From JBOGWP01 sp050693875 (lineage in GTDB: Bacteria; Actinomycetota; CADDZG01; JAHWKV01; JBOGWP01), in the NCBI GenBank assembly GCA_050693875.1, contig JBOGWP010000045.1, positions 1-38,542 on the forward strand: a DNA stretch of 38,542 nucleotides. The letters are read 5' to 3'. The notes under the pieces are model-generated. The model searched no databases, had not been told where the DNA came from, and saw only the letters and a list, made by a program, of their open reading frames with translations. The first letter of the stretch is position 1. Every line of letters starts with the position of its first letter. Positions 26,762 to 35,804 of the stretch are shown here, one piece after another. Both the position numbers and the translations under genes were made by a program.

Positions 26762-26920
26762 CACCCGAATTACTGCGACAAGTGCCGCACGTACCTCGAG
26801 CAGATGCGAACGGTTCTGCGCATCACCGGTTCGATCCCTGAGGAATCCCTCTCCGAGGAGGCCCGCTCGCAGCTGGTGCAGACATTCCGGGGCTGGCGCC
26901 GGAGAGCCGAGGGGAGCTGA
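26762..26920 (+). pseudogene. C-terminal fragment of a zinc-finger anti-sigma factor
   Basis: Fifty-two codons read HPNYCDKCRTYLEQMRTVLR, then ITGSIPEESLSEEARSQLVQ and TFRGWRRRAEGS before TGA. H-x3-C-x2-C followed by YLEQMR and a helical tail ending FRGWRR is the usual end of small ZAS/zf-HC2 anti-sigma factors that pair with ECF sigma factors. The N-terminal part and the sigma factor gene are absent; upstream is the pseudogene of another family. No start or ribosome-binding site is present, so this is a remnant. Confidence 0.65.
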
Positions 26921-26949
26921 AACGGGGTAGAGGCCGATTCGAGCGGGCC

Positions 26950-27513
26950 CTATCGCTCCGGGCGGCTCGGGGGAGCCTCCAGCGACCGGGCTGCCTCCTC
27001 CGCCCGAGCTGCGGAGAACAGCAGGTCCGAGAGCCGGTTGAGGTATCGCAGCGGCGCCCGGTCGGAGAGCAGACCGGCGCGGTCCATCCCGACGACGGCC
27101 CGCTCGGCTCGCCGGACAACGGCTCGCGCGAGGTCGAGGGCCGCAGAGACCGGCGTGCTGCCGGGGACCACGAAGTGGTCGGGCAGGGGGGCACGGTCCA
27201 CGATGTCGTCGATGGCGCGCTCCAGTGTCACGACCATTTCCTCGGTCACCTTCGACACCCCGGGGTGCAGCTTCGTGACGTTCTCGAGCGAGGTCGCGAG
27301 CTCGGCCCCCACCACGAAGAGGCCGCGTTGGACGTCGAGCAGAAGCTCGTCGAGCCCGTCGACGGCGGGGCCCATCGACCGGGCGAGGCCGATCGCCGCC
27401 ACCGCCTCATCCGTTGACCCGAAGGCCTCGGTGCGGGCGCCGTCCTTGTCGACGCGACCCCCGTAGAGAAGGCCGGTCGTCCCGTCGTCGCCGCCGCGGG
27501 TGTAGATCCGCAC
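26950..27513 (-). CDS. PduO-type cob(I)alamin adenosyltransferase
   Basis: The 187-residue product has the PduO-family motifs: N-terminal ATP-binding YTRGGDDGTTGL, FGSTDEAVAAIG (usually G-x-x-D-E-L-N-A), RAVVRRAERAVV and YLNRLSDLLFSAAR. It transfers the adenosyl group of ATP to cob(I)alamin to make adenosylcobalamin in the cytoplasm. The start is GTG, preceded by TAGCCT six bases upstream and no ribosome-binding site. It follows the mrp-like gene by 50 bp but may have its own promoter. Confidence 0.92.
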   Translation of the reverse strand: MRIYTRGGDDGTTGLLYGGRVDKDGARTEAFGSTDEAVAAIGLARSMGPAVDGLDELLLDVQRGLFVVGAELATSLENVTKLHPGVSKVTEEMVVTLERAIDDIVDRAPLPDHFVVPGSTPVSAALDLARAVVRRAERAVVGMDRAGLLSDRAPLRYLNRLSDLLFSAARAEEAARSLEAPPSRPER

Positions 27514-27519
27514 CGCGCG

Positions 27520-27525
27520 AGGCTA
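27520..27525 (-). promoter_or_regulatory. Possible -10 element of leaderless pduO-type transcript (TAGCCT)
   Basis: It lies six bases before the GTG start at 27513 on the minus strand. Confidence 0.35.
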
Positions 27526-27563
27526 CTGGAACGGGGACGACCCGAGCGGGAGGTCCGGCAGCA

Positions 27564-28691
<1,128 letters not shown>

Positions 28692-28697
28692 CGATCC

Positions 28698-28726
28698 ACT
28701 GTAGCCGACGCGCGTGACCTGGTCAC
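28698..28726 (-). promoter_or_regulatory. Candidate mrp promoter (GTGACC-17-TACAGT), leaderless
   Basis: On the minus strand GTGACC (28726-28721) and TACAGT (28703-28698) are 17 bases apart, and TACAGT ends six bases before the ATG at 28691. It is the best-looking of the leaderless candidates because it also has a TGAC-type -35. Confidence 0.5.
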
Positions 28727-28764
28727 TTTCTTGTCCCGGGCCACGCGCGGCCCGGTGCGCCCGA

Positions 28765-29589
28765 TCAGGTGAGGTAGAGCCGGAACCCGTAGAAGAAGGC
28801 CGGCCCGGCGAGCAGGACCGGCCCGAGCTGCATCAGGAGGCCGCCGAACCCGGGCATGGCGCCGAGCCGATCCTGCACCCGCAGGTCGCGCCGGAGCAGT
28901 TCCATGGCGATGCTCCCGAGCGCTGCGGCGACACCGACCGCAATCCCGAGCCCGAGGAACGGCGCGGCCGCAAAGCGGAAGCTCATGAGGGGCCCGGCGA
29001 CCGCCGCGGCGACGAGACATCCGAGGACGCCGGCCACCTCGACCCGGGTATCCCCGCCGGGGACCCAGCTCGGAATGCGGGCATGGCCAGCCAGCCAGCG
29101 CCCCAAGTGGTACGCCGCCAGCATCAGCAGGAACGCGGTGACCAGCGCGGCCCCCCGAGGGCTGGACCGCAGCAGCAGGGGGTACGACCCGAGAAATCCC
29201 ACGTACAGAGCGGGCAGCAGCGTCACGGCCGCGCCGGAGACGGCCGCGGGCCTGAGACCACGAAGGACAAACACCGTCGCGATGCCGAGCACCGCCACCG
29301 CAGCCGCGGTGAGGATTCCCGGTTCTCCCCAGCGGAACGCCGCGAGGGGGAACGCGACCGCAGCCGCTGCCCCCAGCAGCGGTGGGACCGAGAGGCCGAG
29401 ACGGCCTGCGACCAGGCGGACCATCTCGATGGAGCCCTCGAGCAGCACGAGCACGACGACCCCGAGGAAGGGGGCCGGGCCGATGTGCGCGGTCAGCAGT
29501 GCGAGCAGACCGAGCGAGACGCCGACGATGACCGGTAGAGCCGACGGCCGGCGCTGTGGGCGTTCCGCAGACGCGGGGATGGTGCTCAA
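28765..29589 (-). CDS. CdsA-like (phosphatidate cytidylyltransferase family) membrane protein
   Basis: The product has about 274 residues if it starts at TTG 29589, the only reasonable start in the frame before the first helix. It has about eight transmembrane segments and ends ELLRRDLRVQDRLGAMPGFG followed by GLLMQLGPVLLAGP. That mirrors the CdsA signature (S-x-x-K-R-x4-K-D-x-G-x-x-x-P-G-H-G-G-x-x-D-R-x-D), but both terminal Asp residues, one Lys and the His are replaced, so activity is doubtful. It lies directly downstream of the diacylglycerol-kinase-like gene, which would fit phospholipid metabolism. Confidence 0.6.
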   Translation of the reverse strand: MSTIPASAERPQRRPSALPVIVGVSLGLLALLTAHIGPAPFLGVVVLVLLEGSIEMVRLVAGRLGLSVPPLLGAAAAVAFPLAAFRWGEPGILTAAAVAVLGIATVFVLRGLRPAAVSGAAVTLLPALYVGFLGSYPLLLRSSPRGAALVTAFLLMLAAYHLGRWLAGHARIPSWVPGGDTRVEVAGVLGCLVAAAVAGPLMSFRFAAAPFLGLGIAVGVAAALGSIAMELLRRDLRVQDRLGAMPGFGGLLMQLGPVLLAGPAFFYGFRLYLT

Positions 29590-29641
29590 CCCCAGCAGGT
29601 CCGCCGTGCCGTCGGCGCGCTGCGGACTCGAGCTCGGCTTC

Positions 29642-30526
29642 TCAAGCGAGGACGGACAGCCGGCTCGGGCACGCTGCCACCTCCAGCTCGACGACGTCAC
29701 CGATCCGCTCACCGTCGACGTGGACCGGAAACGGCTTCCCGCCCGACCGGAGGTGAACCTGCTGGAGGTCGTGGCTGTAGACGACGTGCTTCGAATCGAG
29801 GCGCCCCGTATCGCCGAGGGCGGCGATGCCAAGCCGGGCAAGGACGCTGATCCGCGGGGAGCGAACCCCGACGAGGTCGAGCCCCTCTTCGAGCCCCGCG
29901 TCCGGCGCGAGCCGGACTGGGAGTCGCCCCAGTTGGGCGTAGCGAGGGGCGTTGGCCACGACGGCCATCGCAACGACCTCCGACACCCCAGGGGCCTCGA
30001 CCTCGATGGAGGGCTCGGCGCCCCGGTACTCGAGGGCAGTTCGCGCCATCGCGCTGACTGCGTTCCAGAAACCCCTACCGTCGATGCGTGCCCGCATCGC
30101 CGCATCGATCCCGGCCCCGCACGAGCTCAGGAAATAGCGATCCCCAGCCCGCCCCATGTTGACGCGACGAGGGCGGGTTTCCTGGAGGCGGTTGAGGAGG
30201 AACGCGGTCGCCTCCACGATGTCGGGAGGGATTCCGAGGTTTCGGCAGATCACGTTGCGCGCGCCACCGGGCAGCACGGCCATCGCCGTCCTGGCATCGG
30301 CGAGGCCGTTGGCCACCTCGTTCACCGTCCCGTCGCCGCCGAACGCCACGACGACGTCCACGCCGTCGCCGGCCGCGTGCCGCGACACCTCGGCCGCGTG
30401 CTGCGGCGCTTTCGTCTCCACGACTTCGAGATCGAGGTCAGCGGAGAGCGCTTTGGCGATGATCGCCCGCAGGCGCGGCGAGACGCGCCGCGCTTCCTCG
30501 TTCGTCACCAAAAGGCCCGTACGCAC
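29642..30526 (-). CDS. Diacylglycerol/lipid kinase family protein (YegS/DgkB-like)
   Basis: The 294-residue product has the DAGK catalytic domain at the N-terminus: VVVAFGGDGTVNEVANGLAD (GGDGT near residue 63) and, further on, VLPGGARNVICRNLGIP, the position of the usual G-G-T/S-x-N-x-F-A-R. The C-terminal beta domain follows (ISVLARLGIAALGDTGRL, VHVDGERIGDVVELEV). It phosphorylates diacylglycerol or a related lipid at the cytoplasmic face of the membrane. The start is GTG; TAGGAT, which includes the stop codon of the MoaD-like gene, ends six bases before it. Confidence 0.9.
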   Translation of the reverse strand: MRTGLLVTNEEARRVSPRLRAIIAKALSADLDLEVVETKAPQHAAEVSRHAAGDGVDVVVAFGGDGTVNEVANGLADARTAMAVLPGGARNVICRNLGIPPDIVEATAFLLNRLQETRPRRVNMGRAGDRYFLSSCGAGIDAAMRARIDGRGFWNAVSAMARTALEYRGAEPSIEVEAPGVSEVVAMAVVANAPRYAQLGRLPVRLAPDAGLEEGLDLVGVRSPRISVLARLGIAALGDTGRLDSKHVVYSHDLQQVHLRSGGKPFPVHVDGERIGDVVELEVAACPSRLSVLA

Positions 30527-30532
30527 GACCGA

Positions 30533-30538
30533 ATCCTA
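30533..30538 (-). promoter_or_regulatory. Possible -10 element of leaderless dagK-like transcript (TAGGAT)
   Basis: It lies six bases before GTG 30526; its first three bases are the stop codon of the upstream MoaD-like gene. Confidence 0.3.
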
Positions 30539-30847
30539 CGAGGTCGCCTGGGGCTCCCTCCAGCTTCGAGTGATCCACCGGAGTGGCCGGCCGCCGGCTC
30601 CTCCGGATACGGGCGGGAGGAGCGCGACCTCGTCATCGTCCGCCAGGGGGGTGTCGTGGGGATCCAGGGCGGTCCCCGCCGGCTCTCCGTTCACGGCCAC
30701 CGTGGATCGCTCGAGGACGTGCCCGAAGTCATCGCCGTAGCGGCGGCGGGCCTGTTCCAGCAGCTCCGGCAGGGTCGCGGCGGCGAACTCGTCGCGTTCG
30801 CGCCCGGCCGCCTCTCGAAGGGAGGCGAACAGCCGGAGGCGGGGCAT
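30536..30847 (-). CDS. MoaD/ThiS-like small sulfur-carrier protein with a C-terminal extension
   Basis: The 103-residue product has a beta-grasp fold: MPRLRLFASLREAAGRERDE at the start, VAVNGEPAG in the middle and DDDEVALLPPVSGG near residues 70-83. MoaD-type carriers normally end at this Gly-Gly, which is adenylated and thiocarboxylated. Here the chain continues for about 20 residues (AGGRPLRWITRSWREPQATS). It would need processing to expose the Gly-Gly, or it has another role. Its ATG is 8 bases after the stop of the hydrolase gene. No other molybdopterin genes are in the window. Confidence 0.8.
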   Translation of the reverse strand: MPRLRLFASLREAAGRERDEFAAATLPELLEQARRRYGDDFGHVLERSTVAVNGEPAGTALDPHDTPLADDDEVALLPPVSGGAGGRPLRWITRSWREPQATS

Positions 30848-30855
30848 GACCGAAT

Positions 30856-31600
30856 CTAGCGCACGGCGAGCGCTTCGAGGCGTGCCATCAGGGCATCGGC
30901 GAAACGATCGACCCGGTTGCGGTCGACGGGACGTGCGATCGAGGTGAACAGCCCTTCGGCATGACCACCGCCGCCGACGATCCACAGCTGCTTCGGCTCG
31001 GACGCGCGCATCAGCAGGCGCTCGGCCTCCACGGGTGGAAAGAAGCGGTCGGCCGTCCCGTGGACGATGAGCAGCGGCGAAGGCGCGATGCGTGCGACGA
31101 CCTCGGCCGGCTGGCGCTCTCCTGAGCTTGGGCTCGAGCCGCACACGCGTCACTGCGCCGAGCAGCGCCGCGCCACCCGGGACCGTCCATGCCGCGGCGG
31201 TGCGCCGGGCCGAGCGGCGCCAGCTCCCGCGCCAGAAGGCGGGACTGCTGAAGGCGATCACACCGTCGGCGGGTTCGTGGAGGGCGGCCGACCGGATCGC
31301 CGCCGCCGCTCCCATCGAGACCCCGACGATGATCGGTCGGGTGCCGCGAGTTCGTATTGCCGCGGTGGCCGCCGCGACGTCGAGCGCTTCGAGATTGCCC
31401 AAGGTGCAGGCTCCGCCCGATGCACTGTGTCCGCGCAGGTCGATGGTCCACGCAGGCCCGTGGCGCGTGAGCAACTCGGCGATGTGGCGAAAGCCGGGCG
31501 CCCTCGAGTGGGCGAGCAATCCGTGGAGGACGAGGAAGGCGCGCGCACCGACTTCCTCGAGACGATGCCCCCGGACCGCAACCCCGTCGGCCGAGCGCAC
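30856..31600 (-). pseudogene. Alpha/beta hydrolase, frameshifted
   Basis: The N-terminal two thirds encode an alpha/beta-hydrolase core: AFLVLHGLLAHSRAPGFRHI, TIDLRGHSASGG and the nucleophile elbow VGVSMGAAAAIRSAA. The C-terminal third, with the acid (LLIVHGTADRFFPPVEAE) and His (GGGGHAEGLF), is in a different frame. The shift lies near 31119-31145, around CTCAGGAGAGCG. All three catalytic elements survive, so one indel separates it from an intact gene; sequencing error is possible. The GTG at 31600 is the best available start; no ATG exists in frame. Confidence 0.75.
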
Positions 31601-31697
31601 CTCGAACGGCTGGGCCGGAACTGCAAACCCCGGGGCTCGACGGAGGTCGGTAGTAGCGGATCCGGCCCACGCGAGGAGTGTGGCATGTTGGCGGGTC

Positions 31698-31703
31698 TAC
31701 ACT
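31698..31703 (+). promoter_or_regulatory. Possible -10 element of leaderless glnR-like transcript (TACACT)
   Basis: TACACT ends six bases before the ATG at 31710, and no ribosome-binding site is seen. Confidence 0.4.
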
Positions 31704-31709
31704 CTCCGC

Positions 31710-32366
31710 ATGCTGCGCTTGCTCTGGATCGCACCGGATCGGGCCGACCCGGAGGAGTCCTTCCCGGCGCTGCTCGGACGACGTCCGGCCCCCGAGCCCG
31801 TCTCCTTCAGCGACGCGACCCCCGACCTGATATCGCGCCGGCTGGTGGACGTCGTCCTCGTGGACGGGCGGGCCGACCCCGAGGGCGCGGCTGCGATCGT
31901 CGCCAAGCTGCGCGCCGAGACCGAGGCCCCCTTCATCGTCGTGCTCGACCCCGGCCATCTCCACGGCTTCGACTGGGGCTGCGGCATTGCCGACTTCGTC
32001 GCCGACGGGGCGGGGAGAGCCGAGCTTGACGCCCGCCTCGGCCGGCTGGCGAACCCGGTCGAGGCCGACCCGACCGACCTCGTCCGCCGCGGCGACATCG
32101 CCATCGACCGAGGCCGATTCGAGGTTCGCGTCCGAGGCGAGGTGATCGATCTCACCTACAAGGAGTTCGAGCTGCTCGCCTACCTCGCGGCGAGGGCCGG
32201 CCGAGTCTGCACGCGCACCGCCCTGCTGCGGGAGGTCTGGGGGTATGACTTCTTCGGGGGCACGCGCACCGTCGACGTGCACATCCGGCGACTCCGGGCC
32301 AAGCTGGGGCAGGTGGGACAGGCGATCGAAACCGTTCGCAACGTGGGCTATCGATTTTCGACGTAG
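31710..32366 (+). CDS. glnR: OmpR-family regulator, GlnR-like
   Basis: The 218-residue product has an N-terminal receiver-like domain (VDVVLVDGRADPEGAAAIV) that lacks the usual pattern of phosphorylation-site acidic residues, and a C-terminal winged helix (about 125-217): IDLTYKEFELLAYLAARAGR, LLREVWGYDFFGGTRTVDVH and ETVRNVGYRF. This pattern and the match in both domains are those of actinobacterial GlnR, the orphan regulator of nitrogen assimilation. The adjacent downstream gene is glnA, a classic GlnR target. The gene symbol is used in this sense; orthology would need a tree. Confidence 0.8.
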   Translation: MLRLLWIAPDRADPEESFPALLGRRPAPEPVSFSDATPDLISRRLVDVVLVDGRADPEGAAAIVAKLRAETEAPFIVVLDPGHLHGFDWGCGIADFVADGAGRAELDARLGRLANPVEADPTDLVRRGDIAIDRGRFEVRVRGEVIDLTYKEFELLAYLAARAGRVCTRTALLREVWGYDFFGGTRTVDVHIRRLRAKLGQVGQAIETVRNVGYRFST

Positions 32367-32389
32367 GCGATCGAGGGGAGACCCGAGGC

Positions 32390-33718
32390 ATGCTCAGCGC
32401 CGACCAGGAATTCGTCATGAGGACCGTCGAGGAGCGGGGGATCAAGTTCATCCGCCTCTGGTTCACCGACATTCTCGGGTTCTTGAAGTCGTTCGCGATC
32501 ACCCCGGCGGAGCTCGAAGGGGCGCTGGTCGAGGGCATGGGCTTCGATGGTTCGTCCATCGAGGGCTTCGCGCGCATCGAGGAGTCGGACATGGTGGCCC
32601 GGCCCGACGCCGCGACCTTCCAGGTCATGCCCGCCCATCCCCAGCGTGCGAGTACCGCTCGGATGTTCTGCGACGTGTACATGCCGGAGGGCCACCCGTT
32701 CGAGGGGGACCCGCGTCTGGTGCTGCGCCGCGCGCTGCGACGGGCCTCGGAGATGGGCTACACCTACTACGTCGGGCCCGAGCTCGAGTACTTCTACTTC
32801 AGGAACGCAGAGGGAACCGAGTTCCTCGACCACGCGGGCTACTTCGACCTGACGCCCCTCGACATCGCCAGCGACCTGCGGAAGGAGACCGTCGCCTACC
32901 TCGAGGAGATGGGCATCCCGGTGGAGTACGTCCACCACGAGGTGGCCCCCAGCCAGCACGAGATCGACCTGCGGTACGCCGATGCTCTGACGATGGCCGA
33001 CAACGTGATGACCTACCGGATCGTCGTCAAGGAGGTCGCCGCCGAGCGGGGGATCCATGCCACGTTCATGCCGAAGCCGGTGACCGGGGTGAACGGGAGC
33101 GGAATGCACACCCACATGTCGCTCTTCGAGGGCGATCGCAACGCCTTCTTCGACCCCGACGACGAGGCGCACCTCTCGAAGGTCGGAAAGGCCTTCCTCG
33201 GCGGGGTGCTTCATCACGCCCGGGAGATCTGCGCGGTCACCAACCAGTGGGTGAACTCCTACAAGCGGCTGGTCGCCGGCTACGAGGCCCCCGTGTATAT
33301 CTGCTGGGCCCGGCGCAACCGGTCCGCCCTGGTCCGGGTTCCGATCTACAAGCCGGGCAAGGAGCAGGCCACCAGGCTGGAGGCGCGCTTTCCCGACCCG
33401 GCCTGCAACCCCTACCTGTCGTTCGCCGTGATGCTGGCCGCCGGGCTGAAGGGCATCGAGGAGAACTACGACCTCTCCCCGGAGGCGGGCAACAACATCT
33501 ACCGCATGACCCCGGCCGAGCGAGAGGCTGCCGGCATCGGCTCGCTCCCCGAGGACCTGCACGAGGCGATCGAGGTGTGCAACGGTTCGCAGCTCGTCCG
33601 GGACACCCTCGGCGAGCACACCTTCGAATGGTTCATCCGCAACAAGAAGCAGGAGTGGGAGAACCACAAGGTGTACGTCAGCCCGTACGAGATCGAGCGC
33701 TACCTTCCCATGTTGTAG
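32390..33718 (+). CDS. glnA: Type I glutamine synthetase
   Basis: The 442-residue product is a complete GSI. It contains GFDGSSIEGF, the metal and substrate motifs GPELEYFYF, HHEVAPSQHEIDLRYADAL and NGSGMHTHMSLF, then NQWVNSYKRLVAGYEAP, RRNRSALVRVP and EARFPDPACNPYLSFAVML. Length and the absence of the extra 25-residue insert and of an adenylylation loop point to the GSI-alpha type. It makes glutamine from glutamate, ammonia and ATP. GGGGAGACCCGAGGC precedes the ATG. It is 23 bp after the GlnR-like gene and probably co-transcribed. Confidence 0.96.
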   Translation: MLSADQEFVMRTVEERGIKFIRLWFTDILGFLKSFAITPAELEGALVEGMGFDGSSIEGFARIEESDMVARPDAATFQVMPAHPQRASTARMFCDVYMPEGHPFEGDPRLVLRRALRRASEMGYTYYVGPELEYFYFRNAEGTEFLDHAGYFDLTPLDIASDLRKETVAYLEEMGIPVEYVHHEVAPSQHEIDLRYADALTMADNVMTYRIVVKEVAAERGIHATFMPKPVTGVNGSGMHTHMSLFEGDRNAFFDPDDEAHLSKVGKAFLGGVLHHAREICAVTNQWVNSYKRLVAGYEAPVYICWARRNRSALVRVPIYKPGKEQATRLEARFPDPACNPYLSFAVMLAAGLKGIEENYDLSPEAGNNIYRMTPAEREAAGIGSLPEDLHEAIEVCNGSQLVRDTLGEHTFEWFIRNKKQEWENHKVYVSPYEIERYLPML

Positions 33719-34141
33719 CCGCGCCCACGCTGGAGGCCTCGGCAAATACTCGTGCTACCACCCTTGTCAGCGACACCAGTCGGGCGCATACTGCAGAAAC
33801 ATCATAGGCCTGTCCAAGTACCCGACCAAGAGTTTTACCTAGTATCACCTAAAAGGACTGGAAGGCGCCGGCGAGGCCCGCAACAACCCCCTTTCGTTTC
33901 GAACACCCTCGCCCTCGCGCGGCTTCGGTATCTCTCTGAAGAATCTCTCTGAAGAGCTACTGGGGGAGACCATGGAACCGGACTGGGGGAGAAGAGACCG
34001 GCTCCGGGCCGCGAAACGGCCAAGTGCATCCAGGGAACCGCGATGCTGCCGCGGCTCTTCCTCCATCCGTCTCATCGACCTGCGTAACCGCGCACCTCCG
34101 AGTGAGACACGCCGCCGATCAGAATTTCGAGCTCGGAGAGG
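33719..34141. other. Leader region of the protease operon, no convincing gene
   Basis: This stretch is less GC-rich than its surroundings around 33800-33860 (GAGTTTTACCTAGTATCACC). It holds a perfect 13-bp tandem duplication (ATCTCTCTGAAGA at 33930-33942 and 33943-33955). If the promoter at 33764 is used, the 5' leader is about 350 nt, long enough for regulation; I cannot fold it reliably by eye. Confidence 0.5.
33764..33792 (+). promoter_or_regulatory. Candidate sigma70-type promoter for the protease operon
   Basis: TTGTCA (33764-33769) and CATACT (33787-33792) are separated by exactly 17 bases. They match five and four of six consensus positions. It is the best promoter-like sequence between glnA and the S8 protease gene. 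Confidence 0.4.
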
Positions 34142-35425
34142 ATGAGAGCGATGTCGATCGAAAAACTTGAACCCCGTCTGGCCAACCTGATCGAGGACAA
34201 CCGGGTACGGGCCGAACGCCGTGGGATGGCGCTGTCCGCGGTGGAAGGGCAGACCTTCGAGGTCACGATCTCCCATCAGGACTACGTTCGCGCCGAAGAG
34301 CACGAGGATCGCCGGGCTGCCCTGAACGAGCTGGCCCGGCGGATCGAGCAGGCCCAGGCACCGATCGTGGCCAAGCTGGGTGAGATCGGGGCCGAGGCAC
34401 GAATCCAGGCCCTCACGAACGCGGTGACCACGACGCTCACACCGGCTCAGCTGGCCCAGATCGCCGAGCTGGACGAGGTGAAGATCATCCGGCACGAGCG
34501 GCTGGATCCCGTCACGACCATGAACGAGAGCCCGCGCCTCATCGAGGTGTTCGAGGCGTGGGAGGACTTCGGCGCCACCGGCCGCGGGATCAAGGTGGCC
34601 GTGCTCGATTCGGGAGTCGACAAGAACCACCCGGCTCTCTCGGGCAAGGTCGTCGACGAGGTCAGCACCGCGGGCGAGCCGGTGGGGATGCCCGGCAACC
34701 ACGGGACGCACGTCGCCGGAACGATCGCCAGCAACGACCCGATCTATCGGGGAATCGCCTACCAGGCGGACCTCATCAACATCAAGGTGCTGACGGCGGC
34801 CGGGTCGGGGCAGCCCCAAAGCGTGATCGCCGGCCTGGAGCAGGCCGTCCGCCGGGGAGCGCTCGTGGCGAACCTCAGCCTGGGTTGGAGCGAGTTCCTG
34901 CACGGGTGGGTCTGCAACGATGCCGACTGCATCCTCTGCCAGGCGGCGGACAATGCCGTGCGGCTGGGCGTCACGGTGGTCGTGGCGGCCGGCAACGAGG
35001 ACTCGAGCGCCCCGGCAGGAAAGTTCAACATCCGCCACCCGGGGGCGGCGCGGCGAGTGATCACCGTCGGCGCCGTGGACAAGGCCAAGGTGCTCGCGAA
35101 CTTCTCGAGCATCGGCCCGAGCAGCGGCCGTCTGAGCACGGGTTCGCCGGCCCGGCTGACGAAACCGGACCTGTCGGGCCCGGGAGTGGGCATCACCTCG
35201 TCGGTGCTGGGAGGCGGGTTCGCGGCCTTCAACGGCACGTCGATGGCAAGCCCCCACGTTGCGGGGGTCGCGGCGCTGGTCCTGGAGCGCAACTCCGGGC
35301 TGCGGCCGAGGATGGTCAAGAAGCTGCTCGAGGACACCTGCGAGCCGCTTCCCTTCGCACCCAACCAGGTGGGGTATGGCCTCGTCAACGCCTACGCGGC
35401 GCTGATTAGGACCGTGACCAAGTAG
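34142..35425 (+). CDS. S8 (subtilisin-like) serine protease with N-terminal prodomain, no signal peptide
   Basis: The 427-residue product has the complete triad: Asp156 (VAVLDSGVD), His187 (PGNHGTHVAGTI) and Ser367 (FNGTSMASPHVAG), with the oxyanion Asn285 (VAAGNEDSS). Residues about 37-126 form an inhibitor-I9-like prodomain with a helix-rich insert, ending EVKIIRHERLD. A Cys-rich loop (VCNDADCILC, 258-266) may bind metal. The N-terminus (MRAMSIEKLEPRLAN) is not a signal peptide, so the enzyme is cytoplasmic or exported by another route. GGAGAGG precedes ATG 34142; ATG 34151 is an alternative. The gene starts a five-gene unit, and a protein related to its prodomain is encoded separately at 35801. 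Confidence 0.93.
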   Translation: MRAMSIEKLEPRLANLIEDNRVRAERRGMALSAVEGQTFEVTISHQDYVRAEEHEDRRAALNELARRIEQAQAPIVAKLGEIGAEARIQALTNAVTTTLTPAQLAQIAELDEVKIIRHERLDPVTTMNESPRLIEVFEAWEDFGATGRGIKVAVLDSGVDKNHPALSGKVVDEVSTAGEPVGMPGNHGTHVAGTIASNDPIYRGIAYQADLINIKVLTAAGSGQPQSVIAGLEQAVRRGALVANLSLGWSEFLHGWVCNDADCILCQAADNAVRLGVTVVVAAGNEDSSAPAGKFNIRHPGAARRVITVGAVDKAKVLANFSSIGPSSGRLSTGSPARLTKPDLSGPGVGITSSVLGGGFAAFNGTSMASPHVAGVAALVLERNSGLRPRMVKKLLEDTCEPLPFAPNQVGYGLVNAYAALIRTVTK

Positions 35426-35456
35426 CGGGAACGGGGAGAGGGGTTCGGCGGCAGGC

Positions 35457-35804
35457 GTGCGTGCGGGTTACGAAGTCACTCTCGATGCCGGCGAGTACGT
35501 CGTCAACGCCATGCCGCCGGGCCCCCCAGTGGTACCAACCGCGCACATCCGGGTCGTCTCTCCAGGGGGGACCGACCTTGAGCTCATCGCAATCGTCCGC
35601 GCAGAGGCAGGGCCGGAGGTGCTGCGAGCGCCGCTGCGGCCCGGCGCTTCCCACGAGGGGGCTGGCGTCGCGCAGGCCGACGTGGTCCTCGCGGGGGAGG
35701 ATGGACGGCCACTCCCCGAGGGAACCTACCTTGTGGATGTGGCAGAGGCGCGACCCGACGGGCAGGTGGGCAGCGCCACGTTCCGCGTGGTGACGATCCA
35801 ATGA
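35457..35804 (+). CDS. Hypothetical protein of the protease operon
   Basis: The 115-residue product starts at GTG 35457, 31 bp after the protease stop. It is rich in short beta strands (YEVTLDAGEYVVNAM, AHIRVVSPGGTDLELIAIV, EGTYLVDVAEARPDG, SATFRVVTIQ) and has no Cys, signal peptide or membrane helix. This suggests a small beta-sandwich, with no family that I recognise. Its stop overlaps the ATG of the detached-prodomain gene (ATGA). The position between a protease and a prodomain homologue suggests a role as substrate, inhibitor or assembly partner. Confidence 0.65.
   Translation: MRAGYEVTLDAGEYVVNAMPPGPPVVPTAHIRVVSPGGTDLELIAIVRAEAGPEVLRAPLRPGASHEGAGVAQADVVLAGEDGRPLPEGTYLVDVAEARPDGQVGSATFRVVTIQ

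Noticed and set aside
33972..34145. Small ORF (57 codons) with a purine-rich upstream sequence, overlapping the S8 start by ATGA
   Set aside because: Third-position G/C is only about 60%, far below real genes here, and the product is Arg/Ser-rich without a recognisable pattern. A regulatory uORF remains possible.
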